The notes beneath the pieces are model-generated. The model did no database searches, was not told where the DNA came from, and saw only the letters and a program-made list of their open reading frames with translations. A stretch of DNA of 64,000 bases from contig JAABUB010000002.1 in assembly GCA_011389575.1 (NCBI GenBank), forward strand, positions 40,375-104,374. The letters run 5' to 3'. This DNA comes from Desulfotignum sp. (GTDB lineage Bacteria > Desulfobacterota > Desulfobacteria > Desulfobacterales > Desulfobacteraceae). Each line of letters opens with the position of its first letter. The stretch's first letter is position 1. A program made the position numbers and the translations under genes. This document shows, piece by piece, positions 27,233 through 35,355 of the stretch.

Positions 27233-28150
27233 ATGGAAACCGGCAGTGACAAGCTTTTCAAAATCTTACGGAATTCAGCCAAAAAAGTTTCCATGGGGGC
27301 ATATGATGAAACCGACAGCCTCATGGAACTGACCAACACGGACAAATACCCGCCCATGGTGGCGGAACTGGCCGAGGCATTCGGGATGATGATTGTCAAG
27401 GTGGAATCCCGGGAATACAACCTGGAACAGCTGCTGTACAAGCTTCAGAAAAAAAACCGTGAACTGGAAGAAACCCTGGCCCGGGTTCAGCTTCTGGAGA
27501 GTATTGAAACGCACCTGAAAAAATTTGTACCCAAATCTGTCCAGGATCTGATTTCCAGTAACCCGGAAAACCCGGATTTAAACAAACACGAGAAAAACAT
27601 ATCGGTTCTTTTTCTGGATATAGCCGGTTACACAAAGATGAGCGAAACAACTTCCCGTGACAAAATGAATTATCTGGTGGAAACCTATTTCAGTGAATTT
27701 TTAAATATTATTGTAGAAAACAAGGGGGATATCAATGAAACCGCCGGAGACGGTCTCATGATCCTTTTCCAGGCGGATGATCCCACGATTCATGCCTTTA
27801 ACGCGGTATCCGCTGCAATGGGCATTCAGAAGCGAACAGCACTGATCAATGATTCCTTGAAAGAAAAGTTTTCTCCTGTGACCGTAAACATGGGCATAAA
27901 TTCCGGCATAGCATCAGTGGGTTCTACCCGGTTCAAAGGAATTGCCGGGGACCGGTGGACCTATACCGCTTCGGGTGCGGTCACCAATGTTGCCGCCCGA
28001 GTCTGTTCCTTTGCAAAAAACGGCCAGATACTGGTAACATCCATGACATCACAGCATATCCAGAACAGGGTTTCTTTGTCTGATCCAACAGTACTGCAGT
28101 TGAAAAATGTGAGCCAGGCCATTTCCGTACAGGAAGTATGGTGGAACTAG
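27233..28150 (+). CDS. Class III adenylate/guanylate cyclase
   Basis: A 305-residue cytoplasmic protein. The N-terminal part ends in a coiled coil (YNLEQLLYKLQKKNRELEET), and the C-terminal two-thirds is a class III cyclase: VLFLDIAGYTKMSE has one metal Asp, GDINETAGDGLMILF carries the second, and later VNMGINSGIASVG and the NVAARVCSFA region are present. It is a cytosolic homodimeric type. Substrate choice (ATP or GTP) cannot be settled by eye. It diverges from the phosphatase receptor, and its stop overlaps a possible start of the RsbW-type gene. This ties cyclic-nucleotide output to the partner-switch proteins. Confidence 0.9.
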   Translation: METGSDKLFKILRNSAKKVSMGAYDETDSLMELTNTDKYPPMVAELAEAFGMMIVKVESREYNLEQLLYKLQKKNRELEETLARVQLLESIETHLKKFVPKSVQDLISSNPENPDLNKHEKNISVLFLDIAGYTKMSETTSRDKMNYLVETYFSEFLNIIVENKGDINETAGDGLMILFQADDPTIHAFNAVSAAMGIQKRTALINDSLKEKFSPVTVNMGINSGIASVGSTRFKGIAGDRWTYTASGAVTNVAARVCSFAKNGQILVTSMTSQHIQNRVSLSDPTVLQLKNVSQAISVQEVWWN

Positions 28151-28164
28151 CCCGGGGGAAAAAA

Positions 28165-28575
28165 ATGAAAAATCTAACCTTGCAGGCCAGTGTTGACAAC
28201 CTGGAAAAATTTCAAGACTTCATATCCACCTGCGCGCGGAAAAACTCTGTGCCGCAAAGCAGGATAATGAAAGTACAGCTGGCATCAGAGGAAGCGCTGA
28301 TGAATATATTCAACTACGCCTATCCCCATGATCCAGCCGGGGAGGTCTCGGTTTCCTGCTGGATGGATGGCGGGCATGATTTCCTGATCACATTTGAGGA
28401 CAAAGGCAGGGCCTTTGACGTACTGACAGTCGCAGATCCGGACATTGACAAATCTCTGGATGAACGCAGTGTCGGTGGACTGGGTGTCTTTTTTATTAAA
28501 CAAATGACTGATGATGTCTGGTATACCAGAAAGGATGGCAGGAACCTTCTCACATTTCGTATCGCCATCTCATGA
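28165..28575 (+). CDS. RsbW-type serine kinase / anti-sigma factor (HATPase)
   Basis: A 136-residue GHKL-ATPase kinase that phosphorylates STAS partners. The N box is seen in ASEEALMNIFNYAYPHD, the G1 box in FEDKGRAFD, and the G2 region in SVGGLGVFFIKQMTDDV. The ATG 28165 has a GGGGG stretch upstream; an ATG at 28138 overlapping the cyclase stop would add nine residues and couple translation. Genetic neighbours supply the matching phosphatase and STAS antagonist. Its sigma factor or other target is not visible in the window. Confidence 0.85.
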   Translation: MKNLTLQASVDNLEKFQDFISTCARKNSVPQSRIMKVQLASEEALMNIFNYAYPHDPAGEVSVSCWMDGGHDFLITFEDKGRAFDVLTVADPDIDKSLDERSVGGLGVFFIKQMTDDVWYTRKDGRNLLTFRIAIS

Positions 28576-28586
28576 GGAAAAAACAC

Positions 28587-28913
28587 TTATCCAGGCAGAT
28601 CATCCATGCTGTCATAACACGGCAGGATGGAAGGAAAACCCGATATTTCCAGCACCTCTTTGATATTGCCCTGTAAACCTGCCAGACCCAGCTCCCCGTT
28701 CAGCTGCTTCAATTTTTTTGCCACTACCAGAAATATCCGCAATCCGGCACTGGAAACATATTCAAGATCGGTCAGGTCAAAAACAATTTTATGATTTCCC
28801 TGCTCAATGATCTGGGTGGCTTCCTGATCCAGCTTCGGCGAGGTGACAGCATCCAGCCGGCCGGTGATATGTACCACACAAGTATTGCCCTGCATGGTTG
28901 ATTCTATTTCCAT
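28587..28913 (-). CDS. RsbV-type STAS anti-sigma factor antagonist
   Basis: A 108-residue STAS protein: VVHITGRLDAVTSPKLD, HKIVFDLTDLEYVSSAGLRI (the phosphorylated Ser is one of the SS pair) and LAGLQGNIKEVLEISGF. It is expected to be phosphorylated by the RsbW-type kinase and dephosphorylated by the RsbU-type receptor nearby. Encoded convergently to the kinase gene with 11 nt between stops. Confidence 0.9.
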   Translation of the reverse strand: MEIESTMQGNTCVVHITGRLDAVTSPKLDQEATQIIEQGNHKIVFDLTDLEYVSSAGLRIFLVVAKKLKQLNGELGLAGLQGNIKEVLEISGFPSILPCYDSMDDLPG

Positions 28914-29041
28914 CTTTCCTCCAGCATATGTGATTATTATTATATCCTGCTTTGTATAGTGAAACCTGTTCAGCCTGTCAATAATTTAAACAGGGGGCAC
29001 CGCTTTTTGAGGCACCTCTGGTACAGACATGACAACCTGTT

Positions 29042-30229
29042 TCAATTGCTGTCAAACAGGTCCAGTTGTTTTCCCGGCGTATTTTTTCTGACCGATCCAG
29101 TGTTTAAACCGGTACTTTTGGCAGGAACGCTGATTTCCGCAGGACCGGCACCCGTTTTCTGGGCTTTTTCCAGGTCTTCAGGTACTTTAGAATAATCAAT
29201 TTGAAAACTGGTGGATGAAAGTTTTTTCAAGGACAGGGGACGGTTCAGCAGCAAGGCCTTTTCCTGACTGGTGACCACCGGAAAACCGTAATGCATGTTT
29301 GTATGCTTGACCACTTTTTTATTTTCCAGCCGGTGGCTGATAAACTCACGGTGATGGTCCAGCCGCTGGGTGATGAGTGCATTTGAAAAATCAACAATAG
29401 CATCAGCCCGTAACGCAATGGCAGGCGCAAAACCCGTCTCAAGTTCAAACCCCACACTGTTCCTTCCGGCTGCCATTGCTGCCAGAGCAGTTGTGCCGAT
29501 TCCCATGAACGGATCCAGTACAGTATCGCCTTTAAGGGAATACATGCAGATCAGGCGATAAGGAAGCTCAAAGGGAAAAGCACCGCTTCTTTGTCTCAGT
29601 GCTTTGTCCGTCATTCCCTGGCGTGTCCCTTTCAGATCCATCCATATGTCGGAAAACCACTGGTTTCTTTCTTCCCAGAAAAAAGCACTTTCATGCCGTT
29701 TTTTCTTATCCTCAGGGGTTTTAAACACCCGTTTTCCACCTTTTCTGACAACCAGAATATATTCATGTTCCAGTGTAACATAGGCCCCTGCCGGCAGCAT
29801 GCCGGATCCCATGAATTTGTTGGGTGCATTGGTCTGTTTGCGCCACAGCACCGCCGGAAGTGAGGTAAACCCAAGCGAAAGCAGGCAGGACATGATCCGG
29901 GAGTGGTTCGGATACAGCATGAAATGGCAGTCAAGGGTGCGGGCGGCATCACCAATATTGATACAGGCAAATCCGCCGGGCTTCAGAACCCTGTAAATGC
30001 CGTGCCATACCCGGTCAAGCTGGCGATGCATAATGTCAAAGGCATCCATACCTTTGCCTTTTGCCAGGGTTTTTTCCACAGCCGGTGCCATTGCAGTGAA
30101 TACCTGGTCCCACATCTCGATCATGGGATAAGGAGGGGACGTTACCACAAGGTCAATGCTGTCTTCTGCAAGATCAGCCGTATTCCTGGAATCTTCAAAT
30201 ATAAGATGGTGTTTTGTCTGCATAAACAT
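29042..30229 (-). CDS. Orphan DNA methyltransferase (beta-class N4-cytosine / N6-adenine)
   Basis: A 395-residue SAM-dependent DNA methyltransferase. The catalytic motif IV DLVVTSPPYPMIEMW is N-terminal and the SAM-binding motif I VLDPFMGIGTTALAA C-terminal, the order of the beta class. TSPPY is common in N4-cytosine enzymes, but N6-adenine is possible. The last 70 residues are a variable, low-complexity tail. No restriction gene is adjacent, so it may be regulatory or solitary. The start is ATG 30229 (AGGAGT 13 nt upstream) or ATG 30223. Downstream at 28914-29041 nothing notable was seen. Confidence 0.87.
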   Translation of the reverse strand: MFMQTKHHLIFEDSRNTADLAEDSIDLVVTSPPYPMIEMWDQVFTAMAPAVEKTLAKGKGMDAFDIMHRQLDRVWHGIYRVLKPGGFACINIGDAARTLDCHFMLYPNHSRIMSCLLSLGFTSLPAVLWRKQTNAPNKFMGSGMLPAGAYVTLEHEYILVVRKGGKRVFKTPEDKKKRHESAFFWEERNQWFSDIWMDLKGTRQGMTDKALRQRSGAFPFELPYRLICMYSLKGDTVLDPFMGIGTTALAAMAAGRNSVGFELETGFAPAIALRADAIVDFSNALITQRLDHHREFISHRLENKKVVKHTNMHYGFPVVTSQEKALLLNRPLSLKKLSSTSFQIDYSKVPEDLEKAQKTGAGPAEISVPAKSTGLNTGSVRKNTPGKQLDLFDSN

Positions 30230-30308
30230 GCCTTTATTATCAACTCCTGATGACCGGAAAGGAGGGAATCTGTTTTACCGGGATCTTTACCGATCAGGGC
30301 AATGAATG

Positions 30309-32426
30309 TTATTGGGTGAGGCGCAAATTGGACATATCAAAGGTCTCCACTTTGTTCTGGCCCAGGGCCATCTGCCGGATCCGGGCGGATTTCACCCGTG
30401 CCCGGTCAATGTTTTCTTTGGGAATCTTATGGGCACGATACCACTGGTCCGGGTTCCCGATAAAAGCCAGCAGGATTTTCACCGCTTCTTCTGCTGTGCT
30501 GCATGACTGGATCAACCTGGGGGTAAAGGCAGGACCGTATTTTTTACTGGCAATTTTGCGGGTCTGTTTCTTGACATGTTCCCACAGATTGTCCGGATCC
30601 AGAAGAATAATCGGGGCCAGGGCATTTTCATGCAGCTTCATGGAGGTGATGGTGATGGCCAGTTCTTCGGCACTGCCATAGCCGCCGGTATTGACTACGG
30701 GCAGGTTGCTCAGCTTCTGGAGGTGGTCCTGCCGGGCCAGGCGAAGCCCCTCTTTGTATTTGATCAGCCCGTCACAGGTGGTCAAAGATGCCTGGTGCTC
30801 CCCTTCCAGGTCAATGGCAATCCCCACACTCATGATATTATGCTGCCGGGCCAGGTCATTGGCTTCTTTCATGAGCCCGGGACCACCGCCATGAACAATA
30901 CCCATTTCATACCCCAGCCGCAGGGCCAGTTTGTTGATCAATTCAATGGTCAGCCGGTTGTCTGCCTCGCTGGTGTGGGATCCGTAAAACGCAACCCAGT
31001 AGCGGACACGGTCAAAGCGTTCCTTGTCATCAGGTTCCATGAAACACCCATGGTAGAAACTGTAAAGTTTGTCTGTGCCTGAATCATAGCGCAGAAACTC
31101 GCATCCGGAATGATCTGAATGGGTGAGCGCGATCATTTTTTTGACATAATCGTCTGCAAAGGAGGGGTTGTTCATCTGAATGAGAAAGGTCCGCAGTCCG
31201 CTTGTTTTCAGCGCACCCACAACCTCGAGGTCGGGAAAATCCCTGCCAATGAATACCCGGGAGTTCACCCCGCCCAGAGCCGACAATTTTTCCAGGGTGT
31301 TTTTGAATTTTCCATTGCCCTTTTCCATTGCCGGTGGGAGGTTTTTTCTGAAAGTGGACTCCAGAATGGCGTTGCGGATAATTTCCAGCTGGGCGTGGCC
31401 AAAAGGATCCAGGGCTTTGGGGATGGGGATGCAATTGGCCTTGTTCAGGATCAGGCCCAGAGAATCCTCATCCATTACAGAAAACAGATTGGCGATTTCC
31501 GCATTGGTGAGAAGATCGCTCAGTCGGTATCCGTCTTTGACCTTGGTTTTTTCCAGGGGCACGGTCAGGGGATTTTTAGCCCTGAAAAAACGGATCTTCA
31601 CCCGGATATTTTTCAGGGCAACCGGATCCGTACCAAAATGAAACAGCTCCACCTGGCGGTCTCTGAACGTTCTGAAAGGATCCAGCACCCGGGCGGGCAG
31701 ATGTTCAATTCCGGCATCATCCGGATCTGTCTGTACATCAATAATACCATAGATATCACCAAGAGAAATCTTGATGGCCCCCACAAACAGATCCCCGGGC
31801 TTCAGCCAGGTGTTATCGATATCAAAAGACATGCGCGAGCGGATGGAATTCAAGGCGCTGCGTCCTTTTTTGATAACCGCGCTGATGCTGGAGAGGTTCA
31901 TGGCATCGGGTTCAAAACAGTATTGGTAGGGCTCCAGTTCCATGGCAACATAATCACATACCTGGCCGGTGGCCGGATCTGTTTCCTGGCGGATATCAAA
32001 TCCTTCATAATACCCTTTTCCAGTTCTTCTGCCCACAAACAATCGCTTATGCAGGTAATGGCGAACATCTCTGATCCGCAGTTCCGGGTCCATAACAACC
32101 AGGCGCCCGATTTCATCGCCTTTTTTAAACAGATCCAGGGCATTTCCCAGCAGGGGATTCAGATTCTGGAGTTGCGCCTCCACAAAAATATCAGATCCTT
32201 GAATCACAGGCGGGTTGCCTTCTTCTGCCAGATCTGTTTTAATACCTATCTGCGCATTACCGCTTCTGCCGCTGAAAACAAACGGTTTTTTTTCACGGAT
32301 GGCAGAACAGATATAATCAGACACAAAGGGGAAATGAAACCGGGATGCAAGGATACCATTGTCTTCTTTCTGGTCATGAAGTTCCGCAATATACCCGTCC
32401 GGACTGATAATCTGAAATATCTGCAT
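30309..32426 (-). CDS. Large protein with C-terminal LOG-family (Rossmann) domain
   Basis: A 705-residue cytoplasmic protein. About the last 250 residues resemble the LOG/lysine-decarboxylase-like family: VRYWVAFYGSHTSEAD, MGIVHGGGPGLMKEANDLA and VVNTGGYGSAEELAITITSM. The usual PGGxGTxxE signature is altered to TGGYGSAEE, so cytokinin-type phosphoribohydrolase activity is uncertain. The first 450 residues contain no domain I can name. ATG 32426 follows AAGGAG. The typical family length is about 180-250, so this is a large fusion. Confidence 0.72.
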   Translation of the reverse strand: MQIFQIISPDGYIAELHDQKEDNGILASRFHFPFVSDYICSAIREKKPFVFSGRSGNAQIGIKTDLAEEGNPPVIQGSDIFVEAQLQNLNPLLGNALDLFKKGDEIGRLVVMDPELRIRDVRHYLHKRLFVGRRTGKGYYEGFDIRQETDPATGQVCDYVAMELEPYQYCFEPDAMNLSSISAVIKKGRSALNSIRSRMSFDIDNTWLKPGDLFVGAIKISLGDIYGIIDVQTDPDDAGIEHLPARVLDPFRTFRDRQVELFHFGTDPVALKNIRVKIRFFRAKNPLTVPLEKTKVKDGYRLSDLLTNAEIANLFSVMDEDSLGLILNKANCIPIPKALDPFGHAQLEIIRNAILESTFRKNLPPAMEKGNGKFKNTLEKLSALGGVNSRVFIGRDFPDLEVVGALKTSGLRTFLIQMNNPSFADDYVKKMIALTHSDHSGCEFLRYDSGTDKLYSFYHGCFMEPDDKERFDRVRYWVAFYGSHTSEADNRLTIELINKLALRLGYEMGIVHGGGPGLMKEANDLARQHNIMSVGIAIDLEGEHQASLTTCDGLIKYKEGLRLARQDHLQKLSNLPVVNTGGYGSAEELAITITSMKLHENALAPIILLDPDNLWEHVKKQTRKIASKKYGPAFTPRLIQSCSTAEEAVKILLAFIGNPDQWYRAHKIPKENIDRARVKSARIRQMALGQNKVETFDMSNLRLTQ

Positions 32427-32636
32427 AAATTCTCCTTACAGCAGCAACACCCCCCCCGGGAAGGGTTCACCGGGCCGGTAAAAAAAAGGCAAAATTTGTG
32501 GGGCTATTTTTGACACAAGACATTTGCCAAGTCAAGAAATAGTCTGCCAGCACCAGGATATGAGATTCTTGAGTAAGGATAATAATGTCAAGAACTCGGT
32601 ACTCTCAAGAGCGGTTTAAAATACACCCGAAAAAAA

Positions 32637-32880
32637 CTACTGCCGCATATTGTATATAAAAGGCGGATTATGTTTTCCTTTTGGATAATCCAGGCCCGGA
32701 CCCCAGTAGGGCTGAACCATGAGGCCCATGACACCGGGTGATCTCTGTTGCAGACACCTGTCCAGAATCTGCTCCGCCGGCACACCCAGGGCCTGTGCTT
32801 CTGCCACCTCTTTATGGACAAACTGGTCCTTGAACCAGCTTTTAACAACCGGCATAGTAGCAAGACAGGCAATATAAATT
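32637..32880 (-). pseudogene. Remnant of an FGGY-family carbohydrate kinase gene
   Basis: On the minus strand a frame reads VVKSWFKDQFVHKEVAEAQ, then ALGVPAEQILDRCLQ and GVMGLMVQPYWGPGLDYP before it breaks down to a stop. This matches the middle of xylulokinase-like FGGY kinases (the SWFK...E and PPGSMGLxLQPYWSPG segments). Neither the N-terminal ATPase half nor the C-terminal end is present within 32427-32988. The rest of that gap holds no gene. Confidence 0.55.
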
Positions 32881-32988
32881 TGAACCCGGAGACAACCTCT
32901 TGGTGAACATGAAAAATGTTCTTTAAAAAACACAAACCAGATGATAAGATGCCGGGTTTGTGAATACATTACCTTCAGGGAGTTGAAA

Positions 32989-33393
32989 ATGGACACGGAA
33001 ATTAAAATCAGAGGATATCACACAGACCTGTACCAGCATGTCAACAATGCCCGGTATCTCGAGTTTCTGGAAGAAGGCCGCTGGCAGCTGCTGGAAAACC
33101 ACCTGGATCTTGAAGCATTCATGGGGAGCGGATTTTCTTTTTTTGTGGTCAATATCAATATCTCCTACCGCAGCCCGGCCCGGGTGGGTGATACCGTCCT
33201 GGTCCGCTCCGGCCGCAAAAAAATCGGCAACAAAAGCGCTGTTTTCCAGCAGCAGATTGTAAACAAGTTCACAGGCGCGGTGTGCATTGATGCGGATATA
33301 ACCTTTGTCATCGCCGACACCAGCGGCAGGCCCCTGAAGCTCGAAGGAGAAATCAAGGAAAAACTATTGCAGATTCCTTTGTTTGAAGGGTGA
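32989..33393 (+). CDS. 4HBT-fold acyl-CoA thioesterase, YbgC type
   Basis: A 134-residue hot-dog-fold hydrolase. YHTDLYQHVNNARYLEFLEE contains the Asp/His region at the active site of 4-hydroxybenzoyl-CoA thioesterase-like enzymes, and the beta strands VNINISYRSPARVGDTVLV follow. It probably hydrolyses acyl-CoA thioesters; substrate unknown. The ATG at 32989 is preceded by CAGGGAG; the longer ATG reading from 32941 lacks a site. Confidence 0.85.
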   Translation: MDTEIKIRGYHTDLYQHVNNARYLEFLEEGRWQLLENHLDLEAFMGSGFSFFVVNINISYRSPARVGDTVLVRSGRKKIGNKSAVFQQQIVNKFTGAVCIDADITFVIADTSGRPLKLEGEIKEKLLQIPLFEG

Positions 33394-33423
33394 TCTGACA
33401 CTTTCTCCGACAGGAATGGCACC

Positions 33424-34233
33424 TTATCTGGATGCAAAAAACATCTCCGGATCTTTTCTTTTATCACAGGTCTTGTTCAATCTGACCGCAATATCCTTGA
33501 AATTGCCTTGCTTCATTATTCTTGCCGATTCAGGGCATGCTTTTATACAGGCGCAGCAATGGATACAAATATCATCCATGGTGCAGAATCCGGCTTTTTC
33601 ATCCACGGCTTCCACAGGACAGAACGACACACAGGTACCGCAGGCAGTGCAGTCCTCTGTTACATCTATGAACGGCACCCCCCCGGGAATGGTTGGTTCT
33701 TTGTAAGGAAAATTTCCCGGCACATCAACTGGTGCACAAGACAAGCCTTTGGCAGTGCTGTCCATCAGCCGGGCAATCTTTTGGCCAAAATCAAATGCAG
33801 ATGCCAGATCTCTTTTATCCGGACGGCTCCGGGCAATAGGGATCTGGTTTGTGGAAAAGGAATGTTCTCCAATGAAGGCCCCTGCTGCCAGGGGCTGGCA
33901 TCCGCACTGGATACAGATATCCTTTAATTCCAGCAGGGCATCATCATATTCCCGGTTCCCATACAGCACCACCGGCACAGCTGGAATGCCCGGTGCAGAC
34001 AATTGTTTAAAATAATCTGCAGCCAGAGACGGCAGTCTGCCGCTGTATACCGGGGCACCAAAAATAACCAGAGAACTATCTATTTTTGGCGGAATCTTTT
34101 CTCTGGCCTGTGAAAGGGTGATATCACAGACATCTGCAACATCATAGCCCGTTCCTTTTGCAATCTCTCCCAGCACGGTTCTGGTGGTGGCAGTAGGACT
34201 GAAATATACGAGGGTGATCGTTTTTTTATTCAT
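33424..34233 (-). CDS. EFR1-type flavodoxin-ferredoxin fusion protein
   Basis: A redox protein of about 269 residues. The N-terminal flavodoxin-like domain (TITLVYFSPTATTRTVLGEI, the FMN loop; then VIFGAPVYSGRLPSLA) is joined to a C-terminal 2[4Fe-4S] ferredoxin domain with CTACGTCVSFCP and CIHCCACIKACP. This EFR1 architecture is common in anaerobes and moves electrons between unidentified partners. The ATG at 34233 is chosen (GGGAG 12 nt upstream); ATG 34242 or 34281 are alternatives. Divergent from the small selenoprotein gene, 104 nt apart. Confidence 0.87.
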   Translation of the reverse strand: MNKKTITLVYFSPTATTRTVLGEIAKGTGYDVADVCDITLSQAREKIPPKIDSSLVIFGAPVYSGRLPSLAADYFKQLSAPGIPAVPVVLYGNREYDDALLELKDICIQCGCQPLAAGAFIGEHSFSTNQIPIARSRPDKRDLASAFDFGQKIARLMDSTAKGLSCAPVDVPGNFPYKEPTIPGGVPFIDVTEDCTACGTCVSFCPVEAVDEKAGFCTMDDICIHCCACIKACPESARIMKQGNFKDIAVRLNKTCDKRKDPEMFFASR

Positions 34234-34337
34234 CTTATCCATTTTCTCCCATATGTGCACAAGGTATTTGAAAAATGCCATGAATTGCTGTATGAATACT
34301 TTCCATACCGTATTTTTAAAAAAGGACAGAACATCTT

Positions 34338-34517
34338 ATGCGTATTACAGAAAAATGCCCTGCCTGCGGCGGGGATCTTTACATCAAACGGACCTGAACA
34401 AAGGTTTTCTTCTGCTGCAGGTCCTGCAGCCGGAACTATCCTGAAGCCAGATACAAAGACCTGATGGATGAATATCTTGAAGAGCAGCTGGCCAATGTCC
34501 CCATCAACCGGATCTGA
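34338..34517 (+). CDS. Small dual-CxxC selenoprotein with in-frame TGA (Sec) at codon 20
   Basis: Read through one TGA (34395-34397), the frame encodes 59 residues: MRITEKCPACGGDLYIKRT, then Sec, then TKVFFCCRSCSRNYPEARYK and a polar helix ending ANVPINRI before a final TGA. Two CxxC pairs (CPAC, CRSC) flank the Sec, a rubredoxin-like zinc-ribbon layout. I recall an NCBI family named dual CXXC motif small (seleno)protein. A hairpin with stem GCTGCAG/CTGCAGC and loop GTC begins 16 nt after the TGA, the position and GGUC apex of the E. coli fdhF SECIS. An AGGA site lies 11 nt upstream of ATG 34338. Conventional ORF calling stops at codon 20 and misses it. Function is unknown; a redox or metal role is likely. 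Confidence 0.82.
34410..34435 (+). promoter_or_regulatory. Bacterial SECIS element
   Basis: Within the coding sequence just after the TGA: perfect 7-bp stem 34414-34420 with 34424-34430, apical GTC, and a lower helix TTC/GAA separated by a small internal loop containing an unpaired T. The GCAGGTC core equals that of the E. coli fdhF SECIS as I remember it. Its expected role is recruiting SelB to recode UGA as selenocysteine. Confidence 0.78.
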
Positions 34518-34572
34518 TCCATTGTGCACAACTGCTGCTGAACCTTTTGCCGCCCCCCGTTTTCCCGCCGTT

Positions 34573-34983
34573 CTAAAGCATTGCTTCTTCATCATAGATA
34601 TTGCAGATACAGCATAAAAACGTGGCAGGTTCGTCTGTAATGTTTTTCATGCCGTGGGGCTGCATGCTGGGAATGTAGATGGAAGTCCCGGGCCCGCAGA
34701 CCATCTTTTTGTTCAATTCATCTGTTTTTGGATCAAATTCCCAGCATTCGAATTCTCCGGAAAGAATATACATGGTCTGGTGATAAAAATGGTTGTGAAT
34801 GGGGATCTGTCCCCCCGGCTGAATGGTGAAAAACCGCAACCCGTATTCCGGAATCCCGTTTTCATCCTCACCGTGCTGAGACAGCCACCGGATGCTTGTG
34901 CCGATGACATCCAGGTGTTTGCCTTTGTAGGGAAACGTATCTATCAATTTTTCTTCACAATCCTTCCAGTGTACAACCTGCAT
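34573..34983 (-). CDS. Cupin-domain protein
   Basis: A 136-residue single-domain cupin. Motif 1 GGQIPIHNHFYHQTMYILSG and motif 2 GPGTSIYIPSMQPHGMKN supply the metal-binding histidines and Glu/Gln. The C-terminal LCCICNIYDEEAML has a CC-x-C group. Enzymatic role unknown; small cupins often act as dioxygenases, isomerases or sensors. ATG 34983 follows AAGGAG; the ORF extends further upstream only through the repeat copy and is not real there. Convergent with the selenoprotein gene. Confidence 0.85.
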   Translation of the reverse strand: MQVVHWKDCEEKLIDTFPYKGKHLDVIGTSIRWLSQHGEDENGIPEYGLRFFTIQPGGQIPIHNHFYHQTMYILSGEFECWEFDPKTDELNKKMVCGPGTSIYIPSMQPHGMKNITDEPATFLCCICNIYDEEAML

Positions 34984-35062
34984 AAAATAGCTCCTTAATT
35001 TTTTTTCTTGAATATTCAGCCTGCCACAATGCATGAAAAAATACCAGCACAATATTGTCGTG

Positions 35063-35228
35063 CCAGGGTAATCGCAAGTAGATGCAACGTCACCTATATT
35101 GACACAGCCCCCTGAGGGTAGCGGTGTGACAGGAACGTCAGATGCCAATCGCGGACCGGTCACACCGCTACCTTCAGGGGGCGGGTATCAAGCAGCTGAG
35201 CAGGATGTGGGTACATGCGATGGCCCTG
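35063..35228. repeat. Palindromic dispersed repeat, copy 2 (inverted)
   Basis: A 166-bp element, the reverse complement of 2073-2236 with roughly a dozen or more substitutions and small gaps. The hairpin core is kept except for one change in an arm (CCTTCAGGGGG against CCCTCAGGGGG), which would still pair as G-U in RNA. It lies between the divergent cupin and 35356 genes. The 34984-35355 gap holds nothing else recognised. Confidence 0.85.
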
Positions 35229-35355
35229 ATTATCATGCCCGGCTGTTCGAAAAAAACAGTCAGTGTTTGGGATTCTCATTTTTTTTATTTTATCCTTGTC
35301 AACACCTGTCACAGCAGTTAATAGTTTGTTAACAAAATTATTGACAGGACAACAA

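Noticed and set aside
31119..32513. 464-residue plus-strand open frame
   Set aside because: Antisense to the LOG-domain gene, which has clear motifs and a good start; the plus frame has neither.
34321..34464. 69-residue ORF starting at 34255 as an alternative to the selenoprotein
   Set aside because: Different frame, no ribosome site, no domain; the Sec-containing frame has paired CxxC motifs and a SECIS hairpin.
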